A model generated the notes under the pieces. That model searched no databases and had not been told where the DNA came from. It saw nothing but the letters and a program-made list of their open reading frames with translations. A DNA stretch of 5,108 nt, taken from assembly GCA_004296815.1 (NCBI GenBank), contig SCVT01000098.1, forward strand, positions 1 to 5,108. Reading direction: 5' to 3'. The stretch is from Reyranella sp. Lineage in GTDB: Bacteria; Pseudomonadota; Alphaproteobacteria; Reyranellales; Reyranellaceae. This document shows, piece by piece, positions 1-5,108 of the stretch (position 1 is the first letter of the stretch; each line of letters opens with the position of its first letter). The position numbers were made by a program, and so were the translations under genes.

Positions 1-2
1 CG

Positions 3-440
3 GTCCCCTCCGACAGCTCGGCCATCGAGGCCACCTTCCTCGTCGGCACCGACCTCGTCGAATTCGCCCGCCACGACCTGCCGATCTACCTGACGCCCGA
101 TTCGCGCGCCGGTGCCCTCTGGGCCGAGGCCTGCGTCGAAGACACGTCGTACGGCGCGCCGCTCGATCGCCTGTTCGGCGAGCCTGAGGCTGTGTTCGTC
201 GACGGAATCGCGGGCGCGCTCGAGGCTCATGCCGTCCCGTCGGTCGGCGAAGACACCCTGGTCACGCTGAACGAACTGTCCGAAGGGCTGATCCTGCCCG
301 CGTCCGACGAGCCCGCCACGATGCGCGAGCTCGCCGCGATCTACGATTTCGGCCAGGGCTCACATGCGGTCGTCCATCTGCAGGACGGCTGGAGCTGGGA
401 CCAGGTTGGCGCGGAGTGGTCGTTCGACCACCACGCCTAA
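3..440 (+). CDS. Hypothetical acidic protein, C-terminal part (cut by left edge)
   Basis: The frame is open from the first bases of the window to a TAA at 438-440, giving 145 visible residues; the real start lies to the left. Third codon positions are almost all G or C, as in the certain genes here, so it is very likely coding. A GTG at 192 is in frame but is probably internal, because the frame upstream has the same codon bias. The visible protein is rich in Asp and Glu, has one Cys, and ends in a Trp/His-rich tail (DGWSWDQVGAEWSFDHHA). I see no transmembrane segment, no metal-binding cluster and no motif I can assign to a family. It converges on the M20 amidohydrolase gene with only 24 bp between the stop codons, so it is not part of that operon. 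Function unknown; it may be one domain of a larger protein. Confidence 0.8.
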   Translation, partial: VPSDSSAIEATFLVGTDLVEFARHDLPIYLTPDSRAGALWAEACVEDTSYGAPLDRLFGEPEAVFVDGIAGALEAHAVPSVGEDTLVTLNELSEGLILPASDEPATMRELAAIYDFGQGSHAVVHLQDGWSWDQVGAEWSFDHHA

Positions 441-447
441 CCCCAAA

Positions 448-470
448 AGATCAGGCTCAACAGATCAGGC
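448..470. repeat. 9-bp direct repeat between convergent genes
   Basis: AGATCAGGC occurs at 448-456 and again at 462-470, 14 bp apart, across the 24-bp gap between the two convergent genes. The second copy contains the stop codon of the M20 gene (TCA at 465-467, read as TGA on the minus strand). It looks like a small local duplication at the gene end. No hairpin with a T-run is visible in the gap, so no intrinsic terminator can be called here for either gene. Confidence 0.5.
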
Positions 471-1658
471 CGCGTCGCCCAGCTCGAGCTGGACGAGGTT
501 CATCCAGTAGGCCGCACCCGTCGTCAGGATCTGGTCGTTGAAGTCGTAGAGCGGCGAATGCACGTTCTGGCATCCGCCTTCGCCCGCGCCGCCGTTGCCG
601 ATCATGATGTAGGCGCCGGGCTTCTTCTCCAGCATGAACGCGAAATCCTCCGCGCCGGCGATCGGCGAGGTGTTGGGCTCGACGTTCTCGCGGCCCACCG
701 TCAACGCCGCCGCCTCGACCGCGACCGACGTCTGCTCGGCCGCGTTGACCAGTGCGGGATAGCGCCGGAAATACTTGCTCTCCGCCGTGCAGCCGCCGGC
801 CTGCGCGATGCCGGCCGCGACCTCGGCGAGACGACGCTCGAGCAGTGCGCGGATGTCCGCCGAGAAGCTGCGCGCCGTGCCACGGATCAGCACCTCCGAC
901 GGAATGACGTTGGGTGAGCCGAACGTGCCGGCCGCGATGTGGCCGACGCTCAGCACTGCCGCCTGGCTCGGCGGCACGTTACGGCCGACGATGCCCTGGA
1001 CCGCCACGATGAACTGCGCGGCGACGAACGTCGGATCGGTGCCGCGATCGGGCATCGCGCCGTGGCCGCCGGTGCCCTTGAACGTCACCTCCCAGCTATC
1101 GGATGAGGCGAGCATGGCGCCGGGGCGGATCGCGAAGTGGCCGACCGGGAAGCCCGGCATATTGTGCATGCCGTAGACCACGTCGCAGGGGAACTTCTCG
1201 AACAGTCCTTCCTCGATCATCACGCGCGCACCGCCGAGCCCTTCCTCGGCCGGCTGGAAGATAAAGTGAACGGTGCCGGCGAAGTCCGGCGCCGCGGCGA
1301 GCCGCTTGGCCGCGCCCAGCAGCATGGTCGTGTGACCGTCATGACCGCAGGCATGCATCTTGTTCGGGATCGACGAGGCGTAGTCGAACGCGTTCTTCTC
1401 CTGCAGATGCAGCGCGTCCATGTCGGCGCGCAGGCCGATCGCCTTCTGGCCGGGCTTGTTGCCCTTGAGCGTGCCGACCACGCCGGTGGTCGCCATCCCG
1501 CGATGGACCTTGAGGCCCCACGACTCGAGCTTCTCTGCCACGATCTGCGCCGTCCGCACCTCCTCGAACGCCGTCTCGGGGTGGCGATGGATGTCGCGGC
1601 GGATGGTCGTGAGGTCGGCCAGGTCGGCGGCCAGCAAGTCGGCGGTGAAGCGGGTCAT
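465..1658 (-). CDS. M20 family metallo-amidohydrolase (N-acyl amino acid / hippurate hydrolase type)
   Basis: A 397-residue cytoplasmic enzyme of the M20D amidohydrolase group, at the usual family length. It should hydrolyse the amide bond of N-acylated amino acids or related conjugates with two divalent metal ions. Signatures in order: IRRDIHRHPE (19-28), GLRADMDAL (75-83), MHACGHDGHT (101-110), FQPAEEG (134-140), MHNMPG (164-169), the dimerisation-domain segment GTGGHGAMP (195-203), GAEDF (335-339) and NVHSPLYDFND (365-375). Expected metal ligands are all present: Cys104, His106, Glu139, His165 and His367, with Glu138 as the likely catalytic base. There is no signal peptide. The ATG at 1658 has a good Shine-Dalgarno, AGGAGA, five bases upstream. 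It is the last gene of the ilvD unit, 23 nt after the small DUF6434-like gene. Exact substrate (hippurate, N-acetyl amino acid, auxin conjugate, N-carbamoyl compound) cannot be told from sequence, so no symbol is given. Confidence 0.95.
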   Translation of the reverse strand: MTRFTADLLAADLADLTTIRRDIHRHPETAFEEVRTAQIVAEKLESWGLKVHRGMATTGVVGTLKGNKPGQKAIGLRADMDALHLQEKNAFDYASSIPNKMHACGHDGHTTMLLGAAKRLAAAPDFAGTVHFIFQPAEEGLGGARVMIEEGLFEKFPCDVVYGMHNMPGFPVGHFAIRPGAMLASSDSWEVTFKGTGGHGAMPDRGTDPTFVAAQFIVAVQGIVGRNVPPSQAAVLSVGHIAAGTFGSPNVIPSEVLIRGTARSFSADIRALLERRLAEVAAGIAQAGGCTAESKYFRRYPALVNAAEQTSVAVEAAALTVGRENVEPNTSPIAGAEDFAFMLEKKPGAYIMIGNGGAGEGGCQNVHSPLYDFNDQILTTGAAYWMNLVQLELGDAA

Positions 1659-1663
1659 GTGAA

Positions 1664-1669
1664 TCTCCT
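1664..1669 (-). promoter_or_regulatory. Shine-Dalgarno of the M20 gene
   Basis: Read on the minus strand this is AGGAGA, five bases before the ATG at 1658. It is stronger than the site in front of the preceding small gene, so the amidohydrolase probably loads ribosomes independently although it is the last gene of the unit. It also fixes the start of the protein. Confidence 0.7.
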
Positions 1670-1681
1670 AAGACGTGGAGA

Positions 1682-1933
1682 CTAGCCCTTTCTCCGTCTC
1701 GCCTGCACGGGGAGTTGTCGGTGCGCGGCGACGCGGCGCAGCCATTCCTGTGCCGCATCGCCCATGGTCTTGCCGCTCGCGGCCTTGAGCCACGCCATGA
1801 AGGGCGTGTCGAACTTGAAATCCTCGCCGCACTCGGCGCGAAAAAAGCGCCGGACGTTCTGCGTGTTCCGGTAGTCGGGCGTGATCGGCGTCTTCCGGGT
1901 GATCTTGCCACCGTGCCAATCGAACGCCGTCAT
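1682..1933 (-). CDS. Small DUF6434-like protein
   Basis: An 83-residue protein with no signal peptide or membrane segment. The core resembles the DUF6434 domain, which also occurs in some SAP-domain proteins: an N-terminal FDWHGG (4-9), PIT (16-18), YRNTQNVRRFFRAECG (21-36), FKFDTPFMAWLKA (39-51), SGKTMGDAAQEW (53-64), then a basic tail ending RRRKG. The function of the family is not known to me. The conserved Arg/Asn/Phe patch and basic tail would fit nucleic acid binding, but that is a guess. The start ATG at 1933 lies 9 nt after the ilvD stop, with only a modest AGG/GCAGG upstream, so translation is probably coupled to ilvD. The M20 gene follows after 23 nt. Family assignment is by eye from motif memory and should be confirmed with a profile search. 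Confidence 0.8.
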   Translation of the reverse strand: MTAFDWHGGKITRKTPITPDYRNTQNVRRFFRAECGEDFKFDTPFMAWLKAASGKTMGDAAQEWLRRVAAHRQLPVQARRRKG

Positions 1934-1942
1934 TGAACCTGC

Positions 1943-3790
1943 CTATTCGAGCCTGGAGACATCGCGTACAGCACCGTGTGCCGCGTTGGTGGTCAAGGCC
2001 GCATAGGCCTTGAGCGCCGCCGACACGTTACGGCGGCGACCGGCGGGCTTCCACGCCGCCGCGCCCTTCGCGCTCATCGCCGCGCGGCGCGCGTCCAGCA
2101 CTTCGTCTGCGACGTCGAGACGGATCGAGCGGTTCGGGATGTCGATCACGATGCGGTCGCTGGTCTCCACGAGGCCGATCAGGCCTCCTTCAGCCGCTTC
2201 CGGCGAGATATGGCCAATCGAGAGGCCCGAGCTGCCGCCCGAGAAGCGGCCGTCGGTCACCAGGGCGCAGACTTTGCCCAGGCCTTTCGATTTCAGGTAG
2301 CTGGTCGGATAGAGCATCTCCTGCATGCCGGGGCCGCCCTTCGGGCCCTCGTAGCGTACCAGCACGACATCGCCCGCTTTCACCTCGCCCAGCAGGATGC
2401 CGCTCACCGCTGCGTCCTGGCTTTCGAACACGCGTGCCGTGCCAGCGAAGGTGAGAATCGATTTGTCGACGCCGGCCGTCTTCACGATGCAGCCTTCGGG
2501 CGCCAGGTTGCCGTAGAGCACCGCGAGCCCGCCTTCGCGCGAGAAGGGATGCTCGGTCGAGCGGATCACGCCACCGCGGCGGTCCGTGTCGAGCTCCTCC
2601 CAACGCTGCGACTGGCTGAAGGCCTGCGTCGTGCGCACGCCGCCGGGCGCGGCGCGGAACAGCTCGTGTGCGGCTTCGCTGTTGGTCCGCGTGATGTCCC
2701 AGCGGCCCAACGCGTCGACGATCGTCGGCGCATGCACGGTCGGCAGGCTCGAGTCGATCAGGCCGCCGCGGTCGAGCTCACCCATGATCGCCATGATGCC
2801 GCCCGCACGATGGACGTCCTCCATATGGACGTCGGCAATGGTCGGCGCGACCTTGCAGAGGCACGGCACGCGCCGCGAGAGCCGGTCGATATCGGCCATG
2901 GTGAAGTCGACGGCGCCCTCGCGCGCCGCGGCCAGGAGATGCAGAACCGTATTGGTCGAGCCGCCCATTGCGATGTCGAGGCTCATCGCGTTCTCGAAGG
3001 CGCGGCGGCCGGCGATGGTGCGCGGCAGCGTCGTCGCGTCATCCTGCTCGTACCAGCGGCGCGCCAGATCGACGACGACACGGCCGGCCTCGCGGAACAG
3101 ACGCTCGCGATCGGCGTGCGTGGCGACCAGCGAGCCGTTGCCCGGCAGCGCCAGACCCAGCGCCTCGGTGAGGCAGTTCATCGAGTTGGCCGTGAACATG
3201 CCCGAGCAGGAACCGCAGGTCGGGCACGACGCTTCCTCGACGGCGGCGACCTCGGCATCGGTGTAGCTGTCGTCGGCCGCCACGATCATGGCGTCGATCA
3301 AGTCGACCGAGCGCTTCCTGCCCTTCACGACGACCTTGCCGGCCTCCATCGGTCCGCCCGAGACGAAGACGGTCGGAATGTTGAGGCGCATCGTAGCCAT
3401 CAGCATGCCGGGAGTGATCTTGTCGCAATTGGAGATGCAGACGAGCGCGTCGGCGCAGTGCGCATTCACCATGTACTCGACGCTGTCGGCGATCAGCTCG
3501 CGGCTCGGCAGCGAATAGAGCATGCCGTCGTGGCCCATCGCGATGCCGTCGTCGACGGCGATGGTGTTGAACTCCTTGGCGACGCCGCCCGCCGCCTCGA
3601 TCTCGCCGGCGACGAGCTGGCCGAGATCCTTGAGATGGACGTGACCGGGCACGAACTGCGTGAAGCTGTTGGCGATGGCGATGATCGGCTTGCCGAAGTC
3701 AGAGTCCTTCATGCCCGTCGCGCGCCACAGGCCGCGGGCACCGGCCATGTTGCGGCCGTGGGTGGTGGTGCGGGAACGATAGGCGGGCAT
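1943..3790 (-). CDS. ilvD: Dihydroxy-acid dehydratase IlvD
   Basis: A 615-residue protein, nearly the same length as E. coli IlvD (616) and similar to it from the first residues ([20 protein letters not shown]) to the end ([10 protein letters not shown]). It dehydrates 2,3-dihydroxy-isovalerate and 2,3-dihydroxy-3-methylvalerate to 2-keto acids, the penultimate step of valine and isoleucine synthesis, and supplies the leucine branch. Visible active-site elements: VDDG with Asp80/Asp81, SNCDKITPG with Cys122, Asp123 and Lys124 (the lysine carbamylated in the family), CPTCGSCSG with Cys195, [12 protein letters not shown] with Glu491, and [10 protein letters not shown] with Ser517. The segment PGHVHL (48-53) lacks the extra cysteine of the plant-type [2Fe-2S] enzymes, so an oxygen-sensitive E. 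coli-type [4Fe-4S] cluster is more likely; that is inference. The ATG at 3790 is preceded by GGAGGAA. First gene of the minus-strand unit and divergent from the LysR gene. Confidence 0.97.
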   Translation of the reverse strand: MPAYRSRTTTHGRNMAGARGLWRATGMKDSDFGKPIIAIANSFTQFVPGHVHLKDLGQLVAGEIEAAGGVAKEFNTIAVDDGIAMGHDGMLYSLPSRELIADSVEYMVNAHCADALVCISNCDKITPGMLMATMRLNIPTVFVSGGPMEAGKVVVKGRKRSVDLIDAMIVAADDSYTDAEVAAVEEASCPTCGSCSGMFTANSMNCLTEALGLALPGNGSLVATHADRERLFREAGRVVVDLARRWYEQDDATTLPRTIAGRRAFENAMSLDIAMGGSTNTVLHLLAAAREGAVDFTMADIDRLSRRVPCLCKVAPTIADVHMEDVHRAGGIMAIMGELDRGGLIDSSLPTVHAPTIVDALGRWDITRTNSEAAHELFRAAPGGVRTTQAFSQSQRWEELDTDRRGGVIRSTEHPFSREGGLAVLYGNLAPEGCIVKTAGVDKSILTFAGTARVFESQDAAVSGILLGEVKAGDVVLVRYEGPKGGPGMQEMLYPTSYLKSKGLGKVCALVTDGRFSGGSSGLSIGHISPEAAEGGLIGLVETSDRIVIDIPNRSIRLDVADEVLDARRAAMSAKGAAAWKPAGRRRNVSAALKAYAALTTNAAHGAVRDVSRLE

Positions 3791-3794
3791 GTTC

Positions 3795-3801
3795 TTCCTC
3801 C
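3795..3801 (-). promoter_or_regulatory. Shine-Dalgarno of ilvD
   Basis: On the minus strand this reads GGAGGAA, ending four bases before the ATG at 3788-3790. It is a near-consensus ribosome site and confirms the start that also matches the conserved MPxYRS N-terminus of the family. Confidence 0.8.
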
Positions 3802-3850
3802 GGCGATTGGGCTTTGTCCCGCTTAGGCCCCCACCGAAGGTCTGTGAAAT

Positions 3851-3879
3851 ATATTAATAAGTCTCTATTGATATGCCAA
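3851..3879 (-). promoter_or_regulatory. Sigma70-like promoter of the ilvD unit
   Basis: On the minus strand TTGGCA (3879-3874, five of six matches to TTGACA) is followed by a 17-bp spacer and TAATAT (3856-3851, four of six matches to TATAAT). The expected transcript start is near 3844, leaving an untranslated leader of about 54 nt before the ilvD ATG. That leader contains no leader peptide rich in Ile, Val or Leu and no convincing attenuator, so control by attenuation is unlikely. The -35 box lies inside the inverted repeat at 3869-3887. A second -10 reading, TATATT three bases further downstream, would need a 20-bp spacer and is less likely. The call rests on motif match only. Confidence 0.6.
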
Positions 3880-3887
3880 ACATATCA
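3869..3887. promoter_or_regulatory. Probable LysR-type operator (19-bp inverted repeat)
   Basis: TGATATG-CCAAA-CATATCA is a perfect inverted repeat with 7-bp arms and a 5-bp centre. It contains the LysR-family T-N11-A pattern (T3872, A3884). It lies between ilvD and the divergent LysR gene, covers the -35 box of the predicted ilvD promoter, and ends four bases before the preferred LysR ATG at 3891. LysR-type regulators commonly bind such a site between their own gene and the divergent target. Overlap with the -35 box fits repression or inducer-dependent repositioning; which one cannot be decided here. On the plus strand TATATT at 3850-3855 could be a -10 for the LysR gene, but I find no good -35 for it. 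If it is used, the operator lies just downstream of that start point and would allow autorepression. Confidence 0.65.
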
Positions 3888-3890
3888 CCA

Positions 3891-4847
3891 ATGGATGCCC
3901 GCCAGCTCAAGCACTTCATAGCCGTCGCCGAGACGCTCCATTTCGGCCGCGCGGCCGAGCAGCTCGGCATGACCCAGCCGCCGCTCAGCCAGTCGATCAT
4001 GGCGCTGGAGCGCGAGCTCGGCGCGCCGCTGTTCGCCCGCACGCGGCGCACCGTAGCGCTGACGCCGTTCGGCCGGCAGTGGCTCGCCCATGTGCGCGGC
4101 GTGGTGGACGGCATGAACGCGCTGCCCGGCATCGCGCGGCGGCTGCGCGACGGCACGATCGGTCGCCTCGAACTCTCCTTCGTGAGCACCGCCGACTACA
4201 ACATCCTGCCTGCGCTGGTGCGCCGCTTCACGACGACGTTCCCCGACGTCGAGCTCGCGCTCACCGAGGCAACGAGCGACGTGCAGCTCGCCGCCCTGCT
4301 CGCCGGCAAGGGCCATGTCGGGCTGGTCATCCCGCCGCCCAACGGCGCGCTCCCCGAGGGCCTCTCGTATCTGCCGCTGGTCACGGAGCCGCTGGTCGCC
4401 GCCGTACCTGAAAGCTGGATCGCCGAGGGTCGGCTCGCTCTGTCGGCCGGCCGCCTCGCCGCCGAGACGGTGGTCGGCGCGCCGCTGATCCTCTTTCCGC
4501 GCCAGAGCGCGCCTGCCTTCCACGACCTGGTGACCGGCTACTACGCCCGGCACGGCGGCCAGGCACGGATCGCGCAGGAGGCGATCCAGATGCAGACCAT
4601 CATCAGCCTGGTCTCGGCCGGCATGGGCATCGCGCTGGTACCGGCCTCGCTGCGCAATCTCGCCCGCAGCGGCGTGGCCTATGTCGAGCTGGGCGGCGTG
4701 GCACCGATCCTCGAGACCGGCCTCACCTGGCGCACGGATGACACGACGGCCACGATCACGCGGTTCGTCGACATCGCCAAAAAAGAAAACGGCGAAGCCG
4801 GTCGCCCGACTTCGCCGCTTCATACGTCCCTAGAAGAACGCTCGTAA
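3891..4847 (+). CDS. LysR-type transcriptional regulator
   Basis: A 318-residue DNA-binding regulator. The N-terminal winged helix-turn-helix is clear (MDARQLKHFIAVAETLHFGRAAEQLGMTQPPLSQ..., residues 1 to about 60, ending LFARTRRTVALTPFG), followed by a linker helix and a periplasmic-binding-protein-like effector domain from about residue 90. The TQPPLSQ recognition helix and the segment QTIISLVSAGMGIALVPASL (235-254) resemble the CbnR/CatM/BenM branch more than E. coli IlvY, so I give no symbol. An in-frame ATG at 3873 would add six residues (MPNISP). I prefer 3891 because it gives the usual LysR N-terminus and because 3873 lies inside the inverted-repeat operator; neither start has a recognisable Shine-Dalgarno. 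The gene is divergent from ilvD and is the natural candidate to regulate it. The last 20 or so residues, after FVDIAKK, exceed the normal domain end and are encoded across the antisense terminator at 4779-4817. Confidence 0.95.
   Translation: MDARQLKHFIAVAETLHFGRAAEQLGMTQPPLSQSIMALERELGAPLFARTRRTVALTPFGRQWLAHVRGVVDGMNALPGIARRLRDGTIGRLELSFVSTADYNILPALVRRFTTTFPDVELALTEATSDVQLAALLAGKGHVGLVIPPPNGALPEGLSYLPLVTEPLVAAVPESWIAEGRLALSAGRLAAETVVGAPLILFPRQSAPAFHDLVTGYYARHGGQARIAQEAIQMQTIISLVSAGMGIALVPASLRNLARSGVAYVELGGVAPILETGLTWRTDDTTATITRFVDIAKKENGEAGRPTSPLHTSLEERS
4779..4817 (-). terminator. Rho-independent terminator, minus strand
   Basis: On the minus strand the 28 bases 4817-4790 fold into a continuous 12-bp stem (CGGCGAAGTCGG with CCGGCTTCGCCG, one U·G wobble) closed by a GCGA tetraloop of the GNRA class. 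TTTTCTTTTTT (4789-4779) follows immediately. Direction is clear: on the plus strand the wobble becomes a C/A mismatch and the stem is not followed by a T-run. It therefore ends a transcript coming from the right of the window. It lies inside the 3' end of the LysR coding sequence, so the two transcripts overlap tail to tail. Confidence 0.85.
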
Positions 4848-4865
4848 CGCTCTTCCGCGGGGCGC

Positions 4866-4902
4866 GGTCCGCCATAGCCCTTGGAAGGACCATGTCGGGC
4901 TA
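4866..4902 (-). other. Possible H-type RNA pseudoknot
   Basis: On the minus strand TAGCCC (4902-4897) can pair with GGGCTA (4880-4875), six perfect pairs. GGTCC (4891-4887) can pair with GGACC (4870-4866), five perfect pairs. The two helices interleave rather than nest, with connecting segments of 5, 6 and 4 bases, which is the layout of an H-type pseudoknot. If it does not form, either helix alone gives an ordinary hairpin. The second helix shares two bases with the CCGCG hairpin at 4867-4855. Confidence 0.35.
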
Positions 4903-4943
4903 GTGAGATTGCGAGATCCCCGCTCGCCATCACCATCCTCGGG

Positions 4944-4975
4944 TGCAGACCGTCCATGCGCATGGACCTCCTGCA
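4944..4975 (-). repeat. Two-tier inverted repeat with a 16-bp perfect palindrome
   Basis: The core GTCCATGCGCATGGAC (4952-4967) is a perfect 16-bp palindrome. It is flanked by a 3x3 internal loop (GAG/GGT on the minus strand) and then a second perfect 5-bp stem, TGCAG/CTGCA. As RNA it forms one long hairpin in the candidate minus-strand RNA. As DNA the palindrome could be a dimeric protein site, but the outer matching arms favour RNA structure. An AGGAGG (4972-4967, minus) is buried in this stem. Confidence 0.6.
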
Positions 4976-5108
4976 ACGAATCCCCGGCTGCTTTTTCCTG
5001 CCAGCGCTCTCCCTCGCGAAGGGGGCGCATCGTCCCGTCGGACGAGTTCGCAGGGCACTCCGAGAACCCTTCAGCGGCTTTCGCCACCGCGAGGAACCTT
5101 TCGGCTCC

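Larger units (their letters stand above)
4818..5108 (-). ncRNA. Candidate structured RNA, 3' part (cut by right edge)
   Basis: These 291 bases run up to a strong minus-strand terminator and fold, by eye, into nearly back-to-back hairpins. In transcript order: GGAGCC-GAAA-GGTTCC (5108-5093); GGTGGC-GAAA-GCCGCT (5088-5073); GGGTTC/GAACTC (5069-5044); TCGTCC-GACG-GGACGA (5045-5030); a GC-rich hairpin at 5028-5004; a two-tier stem at 4975-4944; GCGAG/CTCGC (4927-4911); a possible pseudoknot at 4902-4866; CCGCG-CCC-CGCGG (4867-4855); and an 8-bp hairpin at 4854-4834. The third and fourth stems, and the pseudoknot and its neighbour, share two bases each and cannot all be complete together. Open frames exist, but their third-position GC is well below that of the certain genes. 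I see no RNase P, tmRNA or SRP signature. Alternatives are a 3' UTR or the end of a protein gene. The 5' end and promoter lie outside the window. Confidence 0.5.

Noticed and set aside
1976..3826. A 616-codon open frame on the plus strand opposite ilvD.
   Set aside because: It is the antisense shadow of ilvD in GC-rich DNA. Its Arg/Ala/His-rich low-complexity product matches nothing, while the minus strand encodes a complete IlvD with all active-site motifs.
3791..3844. An attenuator or riboswitch in the ilvD leader.
   Set aside because: The leader is only about 54 nt, has no leader peptide with branched-chain codons, and shows at best a 4-bp GGGC/GCCC pairing without a T-run.
3852..3859. 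TATTAATA, an 8-bp palindrome, as a second regulator site.
   Set aside because: It is short, AT-only and coincides with the -10 region, where such sequence is expected by composition.
3885..4823. A 312-codon minus-strand frame opposite the LysR gene.
   Set aside because: It is an antisense shadow with Arg/Glu/Ala-rich composition and no family features; the plus strand encodes an intact LysR protein.
4978..4986. GGGGATTCG on the minus strand as a tRNA or tmRNA T-arm.
   Set aside because: The matching CCCC arm does not follow at the right distance, and no acceptor stem or CCA end is visible, so neither tRNA nor tmRNA can be supported.
4981..5001. GGAAAAAGCAGCC on the minus strand, resembling the SRP RNA helix-8 loop (GGAAGGAAGCAGCC).
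   Set aside because: The closing helix on the 5' side and the correct GGAA tetraloop context are missing, so it is not a 4.5S RNA.
4830..5108. An open minus-strand frame of 93 codons reaching the right edge and stopping 12 bases before the terminator, as the C-terminus of a protein.
   Set aside because: The stop just before a terminator is suggestive, but third-position GC is clearly lower than in the real genes, the predicted peptide has no recognisable motif, and the same bases are taken up by successive hairpins. A second minus frame is open over the same stretch too. It stays the main alternative to the RNA reading.

Overview
The window is GC-rich with strongly GC-biased third codon positions. 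Its proteins look proteobacterial, and the style (E. coli-type IlvD, M20 amidohydrolase, LysR regulator, DUF6434-like small protein) fits a high-GC alphaproteobacterium, though genus cannot be fixed from this sequence. One AT-rich island, about 3845-3890, stands out and is the main regulatory region.

Layout: (1) 3-440, plus strand: the C-terminal 145 residues of an acidic protein I do not recognise, cut by the left edge. (2) 465-3790, minus strand: a compact three-gene unit read right to left: ilvD (dihydroxy-acid dehydratase), a DUF6434-like 83-residue protein starting 9 nt after the ilvD stop, and an M20 amidohydrolase 23 nt further on with its own Shine-Dalgarno. (3) 3791-3890: a short divergent control region. 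It holds a minus-strand sigma70-like promoter for ilvD whose -35 box lies inside a 19-bp inverted repeat containing the LysR-type T-N11-A motif. (4) 3891-4847, plus strand: a LysR-type regulator transcribed divergently from ilvD, the obvious candidate to bind that repeat. (5) 4779-5108, minus strand: a transcript end with an almost ideal Rho-independent terminator, preceded by about 290 nt with nearly continuous hairpins. This includes two neighbouring GAAA tetraloop hairpins, a 16-bp perfect palindrome nested in a larger stem, and a possible H-type pseudoknot. I read it as the 3' part of an unidentified structured RNA running off the right edge; a 3' UTR is the main alternative.

How it fits together: the LysR protein probably controls ilvD, and with it the two downstream genes, from the shared site, and may also control itself. 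IlvD makes the 2-keto acid precursors of valine, isoleucine and leucine. The M20 enzyme probably releases free amino acids from N-acyl or peptide-like conjugates, so the unit may join branched-chain amino acid synthesis to amino acid salvage; that link is inference. At the right, the LysR gene and the putative RNA converge and overlap: the last 20 or so LysR codons are the antisense of the RNA's terminator and last hairpin. The most promising candidate for something undescribed is the structured RNA.
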